64,000 bases of DNA, from NCBI GenBank assembly GCA_965153455.1, contig OZ234497.1, positions 13,936,302 to 14,000,301 of the forward strand, read 5' to 3'. The position numbers and the translations under genes are program-made. Numbering within the stretch: position 1 is the first letter of the stretch; each line of letters opens with the position of its first letter. Under the pieces are notes generated by a model, which was not told where the DNA came from, ran no database searches, and was given only the letters and a program-made list of their open reading frames with translations. Below are positions 12,300 through 23,259 of this stretch, piece after piece. The DNA comes from Sphagnum compactum (taxonomy: Eukaryota; Bryophyta; Sphagnopsida; Sphagnales).

Positions 12300-12977
12300 A
12301 CCCTGGTCTCCCCTCACTGCGTTCAATTGTCCACAACTTCGTGTGCAGCAGTATAAATGATTCACATCCGCAGAAAGACACAAGGCTCCTCTCCGCGTCT
12401 CCCGATTCCAGACCTGCTCAATTCAAGTCCAAACAAGATGCGATAAGCATGGCGTCTTGCTCTGCCATTTAGGGCTGCAACAAAGACCAGGGAAAAAACC
12501 AAAGCTGCACCGCGACGGACACAAACCCACAGAGAGAAAGGGAGAGAAGAAAGAGGGAGAGCGAGAGAGAGCGCTGCCGTTGATTGATGAACAAACACGA
12601 AAAACAAACAAGAAGGAATCTGGATCGATGAGACTCATCCATTGTGGACGAGGCCATAAATCACTATGGATGATTCTCATCCTCTTGTGCAATTTAGATC
12701 GGTACCAGAAATCTGCAGGACGTTTATTTTTTGGCTCTGCCCTGTAAGTTTTCATCTGGTCCCTCATTTTGAGAAAATAGACTACATAAGGGGGTTTCCA
12801 GACTGCATTGTCCAACGTGTCACTTGCTCATTGGTCCATAGGAAGGCGGTTATAACACATAATTGTCTCCCTTCTCTTCTCTCCTCTAGTTTCAAGCATG
12901 AGATGGGATTCATATCTTTATATATTAATTCAGTAAGTCTGTCTGTGTGTTTGTCTGACACGATAATTCTGCTGCAA
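12300..12977. other. Gene-island DNA without a recognised gene
   Basis: Open frames of 80-130 residues exist on both strands (for example 12423-12815 minus and 12666-13052 plus). They overlap each other, are rich in Ser, Arg and Cys, and include low-complexity purine-rich DNA (GAGAGAAAGGGAGAG at about 12,530). No domain is recognised. Confidence 0.5.
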
Positions 12978-13045
12978 TTCTATGGCAGAACCGGCCTCTG
13001 CATTTTCTATGGCAGAACCGGGCAATGCATTTTCTATGACAGGGC
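12978..13045. repeat. 27-bp tandem repeat, about 2.5 units
   Basis: TTCTATGGCAGAACCGG is repeated with a 27-bp period at about 12,979, 13,006 and 13,033; the last unit is mutated (TATGACAGGGC). Confidence 0.85.
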
Positions 13046-13053
13046 TTGGTAAC

Positions 13054-13118
13054 GGGACGGGGGGGGGCCAGCATGGGGCGGGAAGTTAATTATATATAAC
13101 AAGGGAAGGGGGGGGGGG
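13054..13118 (+). other. G-run cluster (potential G-quadruplex)
   Basis: Runs of three or more G (GGG, a run of nine, GGGG, GGG) fall within about 30 bp from 13,054, and a run of about 11 G follows near 13,107-13,118. This meets the usual G3+ loop pattern for a G-quadruplex on the plus strand. It sits at the right border of the gene island. Confidence 0.6.
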
Positions 13119-13249
13119 ATCAACGGGTTAAAGAATCGGAGTGAAAAATGCGAAGGACGAGGTAAAAAACCGGAGTGAGCAATGGGATTTGGGAAGGACC
13201 GGGCGGGGGGGAGCTCGATGGGTGCATTATGCACCGGGTTCACACTAGT

Positions 13250-14409
13250 TCACTATAATGCACATAAGTTTTAAAAGGTTTCATCAATAATGAAATAACT
13301 TAACTTTTAATTAGACATGATTAACAACATCTTTGTTTTCAAAAGTTTAAGCCCATTCAATCAATCATACACAAATTTGTCAACTTGTAATGATCCATGT
13401 TAGAGGCACTATGGTGTGATGAGTATCAAAGTCCATCAGGTGAATACATGATTATTTCACATCATTTGTGCCAAATGTGTTATCCATAGAATTGCTCTAT
13501 ATGGTCGGTCATATGCAAGCATGGATTGACATGATTACATTGGTGTTTGGATGCCTAGAATGAATAGGCCTTGAATTCCATTAATTTCGCTAGCTTCTTG
13601 AAAACAAAATACATGCTTTGAATGATGTAAAGCTCAAGATCAAATCAAAATGACTGGGTTTTTATGCAATTGTCAACTCTCTTTCTTATGTTTCCAATTC
13701 AAATACACAATGTCTTGTTGTCAAATGAAGTTATCATGGCATCTCCGACATTCACATGTTCCTACCAAATTGTTTTGTGTTTGTCATAAATTTGTTTAAC
13801 AATGTGCTCTAAACTTGATTGAGTTCAAATGCAATCTTTCAAAGATTGTGAGATTTGAAATGCATACTGTGATATGCGAGTTGGCAATTTAGGATCTCGT
13901 TGGCCATGTGTCAATTCATGTTTGTTGTGTGTGTGTTTGATGGTTAAACATAATTCAACCACATTAGGCCATGTTTGTGAAGGACATTTGAAAAGCAAAA
14001 ATTCATGGAACATCACATTGTACCAAGTACGGATGAGGTGGTTTTTTATTAATGGGGTTTTTATATCCTTTTGTGGGGGCAATTTTTTGTGCATGTTTCA
14101 CTTCACTAGGGTTTCCACATCATCTTGTTCACCTTTCAAGATCTCACACACACTTGCATGTGCTATGTATGCAATCTCGATCAACACTTTGTTTGTGCCC
14201 TCATGTTTCACCTCGAAGTCCACACCAAATCCACATTTGAAAAAAAAGATTTTATTGGGCTTTAGACTTGAATTGATTATGATTTGGAAATTCAACCCAT
14301 GCTTATAAACTTGTAAAAACATGCACCTACAATACCCACTTTCTTCATTAGACCATGATTATTAATGAAATACATAACTAGTTAATATTTACATAATCAA
14401 TATACTATG
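13250..14409. other. AT-rich intergenic DNA
   Basis: No gene is recognised. A 144-residue open frame (13874-14308 plus) is Cys/Phe/Ser-rich, overlaps minus-strand frames and has no domain, so I do not call it. Confidence 0.55.
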
Positions 14410-15185
14410 CATGGAACTTAGATTGGCAATATTTACATGCCAAACTAATAACAACACTAAGAATGTAAATGTTCCACTTGCAATATCTACATGCCAATTA
14501 CTTAAATCCACATTGGACTTGGGACCCAACCCTACAATACCCATATACCAACTTTAAACACACATTGGACTTAGGACCCAACTTTGTAATATTTGCATTC
14601 CAAAACTAAAACCCACATTGGACATGGGACCCAACCTTGTAATACCTGCATTCCAAACTAAAACATACAATAAACCTAAGACCCAACCAAGTCTACTACC
14701 TGCATTCAAACTAAACACACACACTGGACTTGGGACCCAACCAAATGCAATACTTGCATTTCAAACTAAAACACACATTGGACTTGGGATGCAACCTTGC
14801 AATATTAGCATTAAAACTAAAACACACATTAAACTTGGGACCCAAACTTGTAATACTTGCATTCCAAAATTAAAATACACACTAGACTTGGGACCCAAAC
14901 TTGCAATACTTGCATTCCAAAACTAAAACACAAATTAAACTTGAGACCCAAACTTGTAATACTTGCATTCCAAAATTAAAACACACACTAGACTTGGGAC
15001 CCAAACTTGCAATACTTGCATTCCAAAACTAAAACACACATTAAACTTGGGACCCAAACTTGTAATACTTGCATTCCAAAATTAAAACACACACTAGACT
15101 TGGGACCCAAACTTGCAATACTTGCATTCCAAAACTCAAACACACATTGGATTGGGACCCATTCCTACAATACCCATATTCATGA
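14410..15185. repeat. 53-bp minisatellite, about 13 units, becoming a 106-bp dimeric repeat
   Basis: The core GGACTTGGGACCCAA plus TTGTAATACTTGCATTCCAA recurs at about 14521, 14573, 14626, 14678, 14731, 14786, 14839, 14891, 14945, 14997, 15050, 15103 and 15155, a period of 52-53 bp. The left units are diverged. From about 14,839 to 15,140 two unit types alternate: one with TTGTAATAC and AAAATTAAAA, one with TTGCAATAC and AAAACTAAAA. This gives three nearly identical 106-bp dimers. Open frames through it are by-products of the repeat. Confidence 0.95.
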
Positions 15186-16330
15186 CTGATAACTACATGT
15201 AAATTTCTTGAGCTAGATTAAACATTTGCTAACTTAATAATCTTCTCTAATAGTCAAGAAAATGTAGGTTATATTCACATGTTGATCCAATATATGAAAC
15301 TAATTGAATTGTAATTAAATTAAAACCACACATGAATGAAAGAAATGAAAGAGAGGAAAAAAATACTTTTAATTTAATGGTCCAAGGTGACGACATTCTC
15401 TTTGCAAAGCTTTTCCAATCCTAAATCAAACCATAACTCCAAATAAAATAAAAAAACCTTAAGTATTGTTATAGACTAAACCTAAAAACATGTACCACTT
15501 TCAAAAGAGCTTAAACCTTAATTACAAAACCGTACACATGACAATTAAACAAAAACTATTTTAGATGAACTAATTATGAATTACAAATCAAAGTTTAAGA
15601 AATCAAGAATTTTAACAAGTGAAGGAAATTATTTATTTCTTACCTTCTAATTTTGAATCTCTCCAAATTGGAAGATGTTTCCACTCCCTTTCAAAAGAGA
15701 AGAAATGCGTTTCATTTGCTCAATATATGGTTCATGAGTCTTCTGTCCTGAATTAACCTTGCCTTGAATTTAATTAATATCAAAAAAGATGTTTTTACAA
15801 AAGTCATAAATGTTTGGGAGATCTATTTAACCCTAAATCTTCCTTTGATCCATTCTATGTTATAAAATATAATTTTTTTCTCTTAACCCAAGGCATTAAA
15901 TTATTTAATTATGTTTTGTACAATATGCAATAAACGGTGCAAAGTGGAGGCTCATGGGGACATTGATTATAGGAAGAGCCCACAAATGCAAGAGGCTTAA
16001 ATATGTCTAATTATTGTGATCTTGGTTGTCATTGTGATCATTGAAGACAAATGCAAAGATCCACTTGCATGGTGGAGAGCCCATGAGGTATGTTATTCTT
16101 ATTTTGGGTTTGTAGTTTGACAAATTTTGGGGATTGTTAGTTTCTAGATTGAAGTAGTAAAAGTCTTGAGTATTTCAAAATTTACCCAAACCTATAGTGG
16201 TTTTGGTTGGGCATGGATAATCTTCAGATACTTATAAGCATCTACAAGAATTATCCCGACAATGCTCATGTTGGTAACCCTAGTTGTTATGGTTCATTGT
16301 GGTCCCTTTGTCCCAAAACTAAGATTTAAT
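15186..16330. other. AT-rich intergenic DNA
   Basis: No gene, RNA or element end is recognised. Composition stays AT-rich until about 16.33 kb, where the next gene island begins. Confidence 0.55.
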
Positions 16331-18738
16331 TCATGTGATCCTAGTTTTGGCGCAAAAAGGGGGTGCATTTGGGGATTCTTAAGAAGGTGGTTTGGAGGGT
16401 ATTTGGGAGCTAGTTGAGGGGTTTTCGAGGGCTGAATTCAGACAGCTGCCCGTTCTGCAGTGTCTTGTGAACTTGTGTGGACTTCTTCTCCTTCACCTTC
16501 ATCCTCTTGCAGCAGCAGCTGGTGTTGTTGGTGCGGGAATGAACTCTTCCTTGACTGTTGCTGGATTCAGAATGGGTCCAAGCAAAATGGGTATTACCGG
16601 ATTGTCGTGGTGGTGGTTGTTGTGGTGTGTTGACTGAGCTCAAAATGATTATATGTTGCTGCTGCTGCTGGGCCCCACTCGCTGGCCTGTTCTCCAGCAA
16701 AAGAACAATGGGAGAACAACTGAGGTCAATTCTCAAGAGCTTCTCAAGGATGGATGCAACCAGCAAGTCAATCCATTGCCTTGCTGGTTTGAGAATAGAG
16801 ATGATGATATCTGCAGTTGGGTTGCAGCACAATCGTAGAGCTTGAAGGTTGAAGAAGACACGGATATTGCTTGTGTATTATCAGAAGAGCCAATTGTGAG
16901 TTTCTCAATGCCAAGCTTAAGGAGCATGTACATGAATAATGGAGCTGGTGCTCAACCCATCTTGACAAGGACTTCTTCCTGGAAACCCAGATTAGAGACT
17001 ATTCAGGAAGTGAGAGCTTTGTCCAGGAGGAGATTCCACAACTTTGTGAGGTGAAGAGGAAGGAGCTCACATAAAAGTGCACAATCACTGGAATATCAAA
17101 AGGGGATACTGGGTTCCATGGCACATACATTTTGACCTTGCAAATCTTAGCAGCTCACATCACATGTGTGGTGCATCTGTTGGGCTCCTTTGGTGCCTTG
17201 TGTGTGAACTCGGACTCTGAATTCAGGTCCATTGCCATTGCTCCTGCAGATGCAGAAACTTTTGGCATTTCAAGTGCAAGATATCCAGCTTGAGGCAATC
17301 ATGACCTTCAAAGCTCCAAATCATATTTCATTGTATGGAGTGAAAATGGTGCCCATTCCTCTGGAAGCCCATGCCAATTTTATAAGAGCAGTTACAGTTG
17401 CAGCTGAAACATCTTCTGCACAATCAGGTTGCATGAGAGATGTTTCAAATCAAGCTCATCTTCTACACTATCAAGCTTTCAGAGAGGATAATGGTGATTG
17501 TGTACAATTGTAAAGAGAGGTTTTGATTGATCAAAAGCTTACCATCTGGGCATCAAAGTAGCTTCTAAACCTAATACCTGCAACCAGTTGACCACATGTA
17601 GTAGTAGTCCTGCCTGCTCAAATGCACGAGACTTCAGGACATGCAGGATTTATCAAAAGCTTACCATCTGGTCATCACAACTTGTCATTGCAATGTAAGG
17701 AAAGTGCAGCCCTTTCTGATTTCTATGGAAAAACTGGACTCTTCCTACCCCTCAGCTCCCCCTGAGCTCAAACAAAGGAAGTTTTTCTAAGCAGACCCAT
17801 TGGCAGAAACTATATCCACAGTTTGAAGCACCACCATCAACTGAGTCAATGTCCTGAATTGTGGCCACTCAGTTCAAAGAAGACAACTGGATCACACTCT
17901 TTGAGCTATGCCCTGAAGACTTTGCAACAGCAAGGTGCCATGGTAAGGAGCCCTTCAACCTACACAGGGAGCAGATACAAAACATGCACAAAGCATTCCC
18001 CATCTTGAAAGAGCTCTTGGGTAATACATGACATCAGTGTGAAGAATGTTCCTTACTGCTGCAAAAAGATCAACATCAATTGCTCAGCTCTCTACTTGAG
18101 CCTGCAGTAATGACATGACATTTTATCATGCAGTACAGAGTCTCAGATTGACTCTATCATAGAAATCTACCTGACATTTGCGCCATGGCTTGGGATGCAA
18201 CAATGGTGTCATCCAGCATTGATTCTCGGCTGTCCTGGGAGCTGAGGAATCCAGTGCAGTCTTTTTGGCTAGCATGGTACCTCTAGATCTTCAAGAAATG
18301 AGAATTTACACAGCACATCCAGTATGTGCAGTGAAGTGGAAAATGTGTAAGAATTGAGCCAGAAGCTAGCAGCACATGCACTTGCATGTGTGAGAACTGG
18401 GCTAGGATCTAGCATGTGCTCCTGATGAGATTGAACACTAAACCACTTGCACTTATACCACTTGCAGGTGCACCAGGAAGCTACTTGCTTCATGTTTCAT
18501 TGCTGTTAATGACATCTGAAGAGTAAGGCATCACCAAAATCCAAAGGTGAAAATGTTTTTATAGTTTCAACTTGCTTTCTAGCTCATATTCCTTGAAACA
18601 AACTTGAGAAATCATTGCCAAATCTATACTACACAGTAAAGAAACTAGAAGAAGCAGCAGTATCCTGCCAAATATTCTTCTCACACTAGCCTTTTCTGGA
18701 CGTGAGGTTGACCAGATAAATAGGTACCTAGCATCTTC
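16331..18738. other. Gene-island DNA downstream of the aminopeptidase gene
   Basis: Balanced composition without a recognisable coding gene. Open frames at 16392-16637 plus and 16410-16832 minus overlap on opposite strands and are partly driven by a (GCT)n stretch near 16,655. A word of about 25 bp, TTATCAAAAGCTTACCATCTGG, occurs at about 17,528 and again at about 17,651. The area is 3' of the minus-strand aminopeptidase gene and may include its 3' UTR. Confidence 0.5.
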
Positions 18739-19965
18739 TCAGCTATTATTCAACCAAGGGAAAACATTTGGAGAGCTCGGAACACGAGCCGTTAAAACTT
18801 CGACTCCTGTCTCTGTAACCAAAAGTGTGTGCTCAAATTGTGCACTGCGTTTGCCATCTGCAGTCACAGCAGTCCACCCATCTGGCCACATGCGATCACG
18901 CCATACCCCTGAATTAATCATGGGTTCAATTGTGAATGTTTGACCTGCCTTCATCATTCCCACAGCTTTGTTGTGAGAATAGTGAGGTATGTTAGGTGCA
19001 CAATGGAATAGCTCTCCTATTCCATGTCCACAATATGACTTCACCACAGATAAACCAGCCAGAGATGCATGCCGACTGATGACCTCCCCAACTTCACGGT
19101 AACGCACACCAGGCTTCACAATGGCAATGGCCTTCTCCAGGCATTCATAGGTAGTTCGAACCAAAGTTTCTGATGCCTGATCCACTTTGCCCACAAAATA
19201 TGTCTCGTTCAAATCAGCATGGCACCCATTCAGATAGATACTCACATCCACATTGACAATATCACCCTCCTCCAATTGCCTGGAATCTGGAATGCCATGG
19301 CAGACAACTTCATTCACAGATGTGCAGCAGGATTTTGGGAAGAAATGGTAGTTCAGAGGCGAAGGGTAAGCCCCAGCAGAAATTGTAGCATCATGTACGA
19401 CCTCATCTATCTTGTCTGTTGTTACCCCTGGCTTGATTGCTCTTGCTGCTGCATCCAACACATCACGGGCAACCTTGCAAGCATGTCGCAATCTTGCTAT
19501 CTGCTCTGCACTCTTGATTTCCACACTGGTTTGCCACTCACTAGCCATCTCCTGCTGAGGTCTTCCCGAAGATGCCCACTCAGGTCGCTGGATGTTTTCT
19601 GGGACAAGCCGCCTTGGTGAGATGGGATATGGCCTCAAAGGTCCTGTCCAAGCAAAATAAGGCAGCTGTGTGCTACGAGCTTGACCCTTGCGAAGGCAGT
19701 ACATCCAACCCTGCAGATACTGATCATGAACACCGTTTCCTGATGCATTGTTTTGCAGCTCCAGCTGGCTGTGCAGAGGCTTGTGCATGATCCATGACTC
19801 CTTAAAACATTCCTGTGAGCAAAAAGATGCATTACCTCGAGGGAGCTTCAGTTCCAAACATTTCGGACATTGAAGTTTGGCCACTTTGCTGCAGCGCACA
19901 CAAGCCAGCTGCCGTCCTGAATCTGCATCCTGATTACCGCTGCCTTCCATCACCTCCCCTTTCAC
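18739..19965 (-). CDS. MAP1A: Methionine aminopeptidase type 1, cytosolic (MAP1A-like), with zinc finger
   Basis: This 408-residue protein removes initiator Met from nascent chains at the ribosome. Residues 22-65 form the MYND-like C6H2 zinc finger (C22, C25, C33, C36, C49, C53, H61, H65), which in eukaryotic MetAP1 mediates ribosome association. The pita-bread peptidase domain spans about 145-395. All five metal ligands are present: D240, D251, H314, E347 and E378, with catalytic H223 and H321. Their spacing (11, 63, 33, 31) equals that of human MetAP1 (D229, D240, H303, E336, E367), offset by 11. There is no organelle transit peptide before the finger, so the cytosol is expected. Met6 is an alternative start. 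The frame is uninterrupted, that is, without coding introns. Upstream lie repeats with telo-boxes. Confidence 0.97.
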   Translation of the reverse strand: MKGEVMEGSGNQDADSGRQLACVRCSKVAKLQCPKCLELKLPRGNASFCSQECFKESWIMHKPLHSQLELQNNASGNGVHDQYLQGWMYCLRKGQARSTQLPYFAWTGPLRPYPISPRRLVPENIQRPEWASSGRPQQEMASEWQTSVEIKSAEQIARLRHACKVARDVLDAAARAIKPGVTTDKIDEVVHDATISAGAYPSPLNYHFFPKSCCTSVNEVVCHGIPDSRQLEEGDIVNVDVSIYLNGCHADLNETYFVGKVDQASETLVRTTYECLEKAIAIVKPGVRYREVGEVISRHASLAGLSVVKSYCGHGIGELFHCAPNIPHYSHNKAVGMMKAGQTFTIEPMINSGVWRDRMWPDGWTAVTADGKRSAQFEHTLLVTETGVEVLTARVPSSPNVFPWLNNS

Positions 19966-20294
19966 TTATTCTTCTCCTCACAATCCAAAGTTTCCAAAAT
20001 TCAACCTTAATGTCTTTTAGCTCTCTTTGTGCTTACAGCTCTTCAATCCTGTCGGTCTTGTGGGTGTTGGCATAGTCAGATGAGGTGGTTTTGACAACTT
20101 CCACTTCTGTTAACTCCCAATCTGTAACCAGATGGCAAAAAAACCATCAGAATCCACAAAACAACTGTGGAGCAAGATTAAGTCCAACATAGAAAAAATC
20201 AGAATCCAAGATCTCAACTCTGAAGCAAGACAAAAGTCCACAACATGGAGAAAACATCAGAACTCAAGAAATAGCTACTCTGCAGTGAAACAAA
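19966..20294 (-). promoter_or_regulatory. Probable leader or promoter of the aminopeptidase gene
   Basis: This is the interval between the start codon and the first telo-box repeat. I do not see a convincing TATA box, so the transcription start is not fixed. Confidence 0.35.
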
Positions 20295-20890
20295 GTTCAG
20301 AAAACCCTAAACCAGAACCAGAATTCCATGGCAATGCTACTTTGCAGATTTTTCAAGTGAAGAAGGAGAAGATATTCTGCAAGATGCAAGACACACAAAC
20401 ACATCCAAGACAGAAAATCAAGACTATAAATGCACCCAACACAAAACAAGACATTCAAACCCCAGAGCATTGAAGAAGTACCGACAACAAGTCCAAAAAC
20501 CCTAATCCAAAAACGAAATTCCATGACCGTTCTACTTGGCAGATCTTTTTTGTGAAGAAGAAGAAAGTATTCTGCAAGATGCTTGAAGATATACAAACAC
20601 ATCCAAAACAGCAAATCCAACACTGCAAATGCACCCGAAAGAAAGGACAATTCAAACTGCAGAGCATTGAGGAAGTATCAACAACGCGTCGAAAAACCCT
20701 AATGCAGAACCGAAATTCCATGCACTTTGCAGATCTTTCGTGTGAAGAAGAGAAAGAAGAAAATATTTGGGAAGATGCTTGAAGACATGCAAACACATCC
20801 AAGACAGTAAATCCAAGACTAAAAGTACACCAAAAAGAAAAGACATCTCAAACTGCAGAGCACTGAGACCAAACAGAAGAGACACGACAC
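20295..20890. repeat. Three ~196-bp tandem repeats, each with a telo-box
   Basis: Three diverged units begin near 20,295, 20,490 and 20,687. Each contains AAAACCCTAA (20301-20310, 20496-20505, 20693-20702), then AGAACCGAAATTCCATG-like sequence, CTTTGCAGATCTTT, GTGAAGAAG.AGAA, TTCTGCAAGATGCTTGAAG, CAAACACATCCAAGACAG and CAGAGCATTGA. AAACCCTAA is the plant telo-box, a cis-element common in promoters of translation-related genes. The array begins 330 bp upstream of the aminopeptidase start codon. Open frames through it on both strands are by-products. Confidence 0.85.
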
Positions 20891-21129
20891 CAAACGAAAT
20901 CACAAAACAACAAAAAATAAAATCACCCACAAGTTTGAGCTTCACAAAAACAGACATACTTGCTGCAAAACACTGCCGGCTGCTGCCTCGCTGCGCCTGA
21001 AGCCCTCTGCTGCGGAGCTGACAAGAATCGCAACATGGATTTCCATCTCTTGAGCAAACACCGGGAAGAAATGTGCAACACATTTCTTCTCTCTCACGCA
21101 AAGACATGCACAGTGTGAAAGGAGCCAAA

Positions 21130-21470
21130 ACTGGATATATGTTAACCCTAGGTGCCCACAAATTCGTTTCTTTCTTTTCTTCCTTGTCAAAATTAACAAA
21201 GAACAACCTACTTTGAGTTCACCTTGATATATGTTAACCCTAGGCCTTCACAAAAGCCCATCTTAGTTTTCCTTGTAAAATTCCTAAAGGAATATAACCT
21301 ACTTTGGGTTCACCTTGATATATGTTAACTTAGGTGCCGACACAAGCTCAGCTTTCTTTTCCTTGTAAAAATTTAACAAAGAATAACCTACTTTGGATTC
21401 ACCTTGATATATGTTAACTTGCGATGCCGACAAGAGGCTCATCTTTCCCCCTTGTAAAACTTAAGCAAAA
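21130..21470. repeat. ~91-bp tandem repeat, four units
   Basis: GATATATGTTAACCCTAGG-type sequence occurs at about 21,134, 21,225, 21,318 and 21,406. Each is followed by GCCnACAAnnGCTC, TTTCTTTTCCTTGTAAAA and AACCTACTTTGGGTTCACC. A fifth, isolated start (ATATACGTTAACCCTAAGTG) lies at about 21,941. The third and fourth units have lost the CCCTA part. Confidence 0.9.
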
Positions 21471-21630
21471 TCAAATTGGTCGAGGCTTTAGGAGAAACTA
21501 GGCCCTTCCCTGATGCCCAAGGCCGGTAGGCCGAGGGAACAGGTCGAAAGTCACAGAAGGGCCTGTTATCAAGTCCTTTTCCTAAGTAAAACAGAGCTGG
21601 GAACTTTCCACTTTTTAGAAATAGTGACAA

Positions 21631-21735
21631 GCTGGCTGGTACCTTCCGCTGGTTAGAAGATCCCAGTATAGCCTGGCTGGTACCTTCCGCTGGTCAGAAG
21701 ATCCCAGTATAGCCTGGCTGGTACCTTCCACCGCA
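21631..21735. repeat. 41-bp tandem repeat, 2.5 units
   Basis: CTGGCTGGTACCTTCCGCTGG followed by AGAAGATCCCAGTATAG is repeated with a 41-bp period at 21,632, 21,673 and 21,714. It lies at the outer edge of the gene island. Confidence 0.9.
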
Positions 21736-21889
21736 TAAGATCGCACTTGCTGAGAAAAAAAGTTTTTTTTCAGGCAGGTAAGGGAGCTGAAAATACGAAG
21801 GAAAAATCCAAGTAGTGCTTTGCATTTATTCTTAGCTCTCCCCCTTTTCTTCAGTCTGATTTTTACTCCAACATCTCTAAAGCACAAAT

Positions 21890-23250
21890 TGGAACTTTAA
21901 TTAACAAAAATTCATGAAAAATCTCCTTAAATTCATCAGATATACGTTAACCCTAAGTGTCAACAAAAGCTCCATTACTATAACCATAAATGTCAGAATA
22001 ACTACACTCCGCTGATAGAAATCCTGGTACATAAGGTGGAAACTATACATATTTGTGTAGTTCAAAAAGTGTACACAATGGTATGAATACCAAGGTTTTT
22101 AAAATTTGATACGAGAGAGGTATTAACTAAGAATATTAGTATCCTAGTGCCTAGGCAACTTTGGCACTTATGTTCCAAATAATTTGTTTATTTTAAAATT
22201 TGAATTTTGACATATGAGTTTTTAATTTTGAACATTTTGATGGGTCATAAATATATCTATTAAATGCATCACTTACATTACCACAATATTTTTGTTATCT
22301 TTGTGCTTAGATGGTTCAAAACTAGTGCATTTGGAAACCTTGTGTCACACAAATTTTTGTAATAAGTGACTCCGTTCCTAACATGTGACAAACCTAATAG
22401 GTGACAAGTAATTAATCAATTAGTGGAAAACAAAACAGGTGATCTATTAAACAAATAGTTTATAACAAATAGTTAATTTTTGAATTTTTGGACTATTATA
22501 CATATACTGGTTAGTGATTATTTAAATGGTTTCATCATACTATCTAATTTTGAATTAGCATGTATATAAGTAAGAAGAAGAAGAACGTGGGAAGGATTTG
22601 ATTTGATTTTTTGTTTTCATTTCAAACTTGCAATGGAAAATAAAACATTTTTATTTTCAGTTTTGTTCTTTTTAATTTAACAACTTGTGTACATTTTTTT
22701 TTCATTTAGAATCTAAATTGTACATAAGATTTAGATATTTCTTTGGATGTACCTATTGTTAATTTTTTGAACATGTTATTGAAAATAAAAAGAATTCAAA
22801 AAACTTGATGGGAAAATATAGAAAAACCCATTAACCTTTGGCAATCAAGTTGGAGATTTGAATTTAGAGCATTCACATTCATAATTTTTGGTTATAATCA
22901 TCAAGAAGTAGAATAAAACTAAAAGCACTAGCACTTACAAATTAAAATTCGTATCATGTTTTGAATGTTTTTGTGCAATTTTTTATAAATGTTGCTAATT
23001 TTTTGTTGTATTTTGAAAACATTAGGAAATAGATTGAACTAAGTGTAGAGTTCTTGAAGGAAATTAGATGTTCAATTTATTTTTTAAAAATTACAAATTT
23101 CTAACTATTGGGAGGAATCAATCTAGTTTTATGTTAAAAAATAATGCAATTTTTTTTCTAAAACCTATTGATTTCAAGAGATGTGAAGAGTAGTCACCAT
23201 ATGTCTTAGGAAATAATTAGATCATGTTATACATCAACTGTGTTAGAACT
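21890..23250. other. AT-rich intergenic DNA
   Basis: Nothing recognised apart from one isolated copy of the 91-bp repeat start at about 21,941. No open frame of interest. Confidence 0.55.
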
Positions 23251-23259
23251 TACACAAAT

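Noticed and set aside
13874-14308. 144-residue plus frame as a gene
   Set aside because: AT-rich, no domain, overlaps equally plausible minus frames and has no splice or promoter context.
14410-15185. CRISPR-like regular repeat spacing
   Set aside because: Units are contiguous and homologous over their whole length, with no unique spacers, and the genome is a plant nuclear one.
14618-15189. Plus-strand frames of 60-102 residues with repeated LGTQ/CNTCIP motifs
   Set aside because: They only translate the 53-bp minisatellite; divergence between units shows no protection of the reading frame.
16410-16832. 140-residue minus frame with a Gln run
   Set aside because: The Gln run is a (GCT)n artefact, a plus frame overlaps it, and no domain is seen; kept only as gene-island DNA.
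20132-21206. Several frames of 76-184 residues on both strands upstream of the aminopeptidase gene
   Set aside because: They run through the 196-bp tandem units and overlap on opposite strands; translations repeat with the DNA and show no domain.
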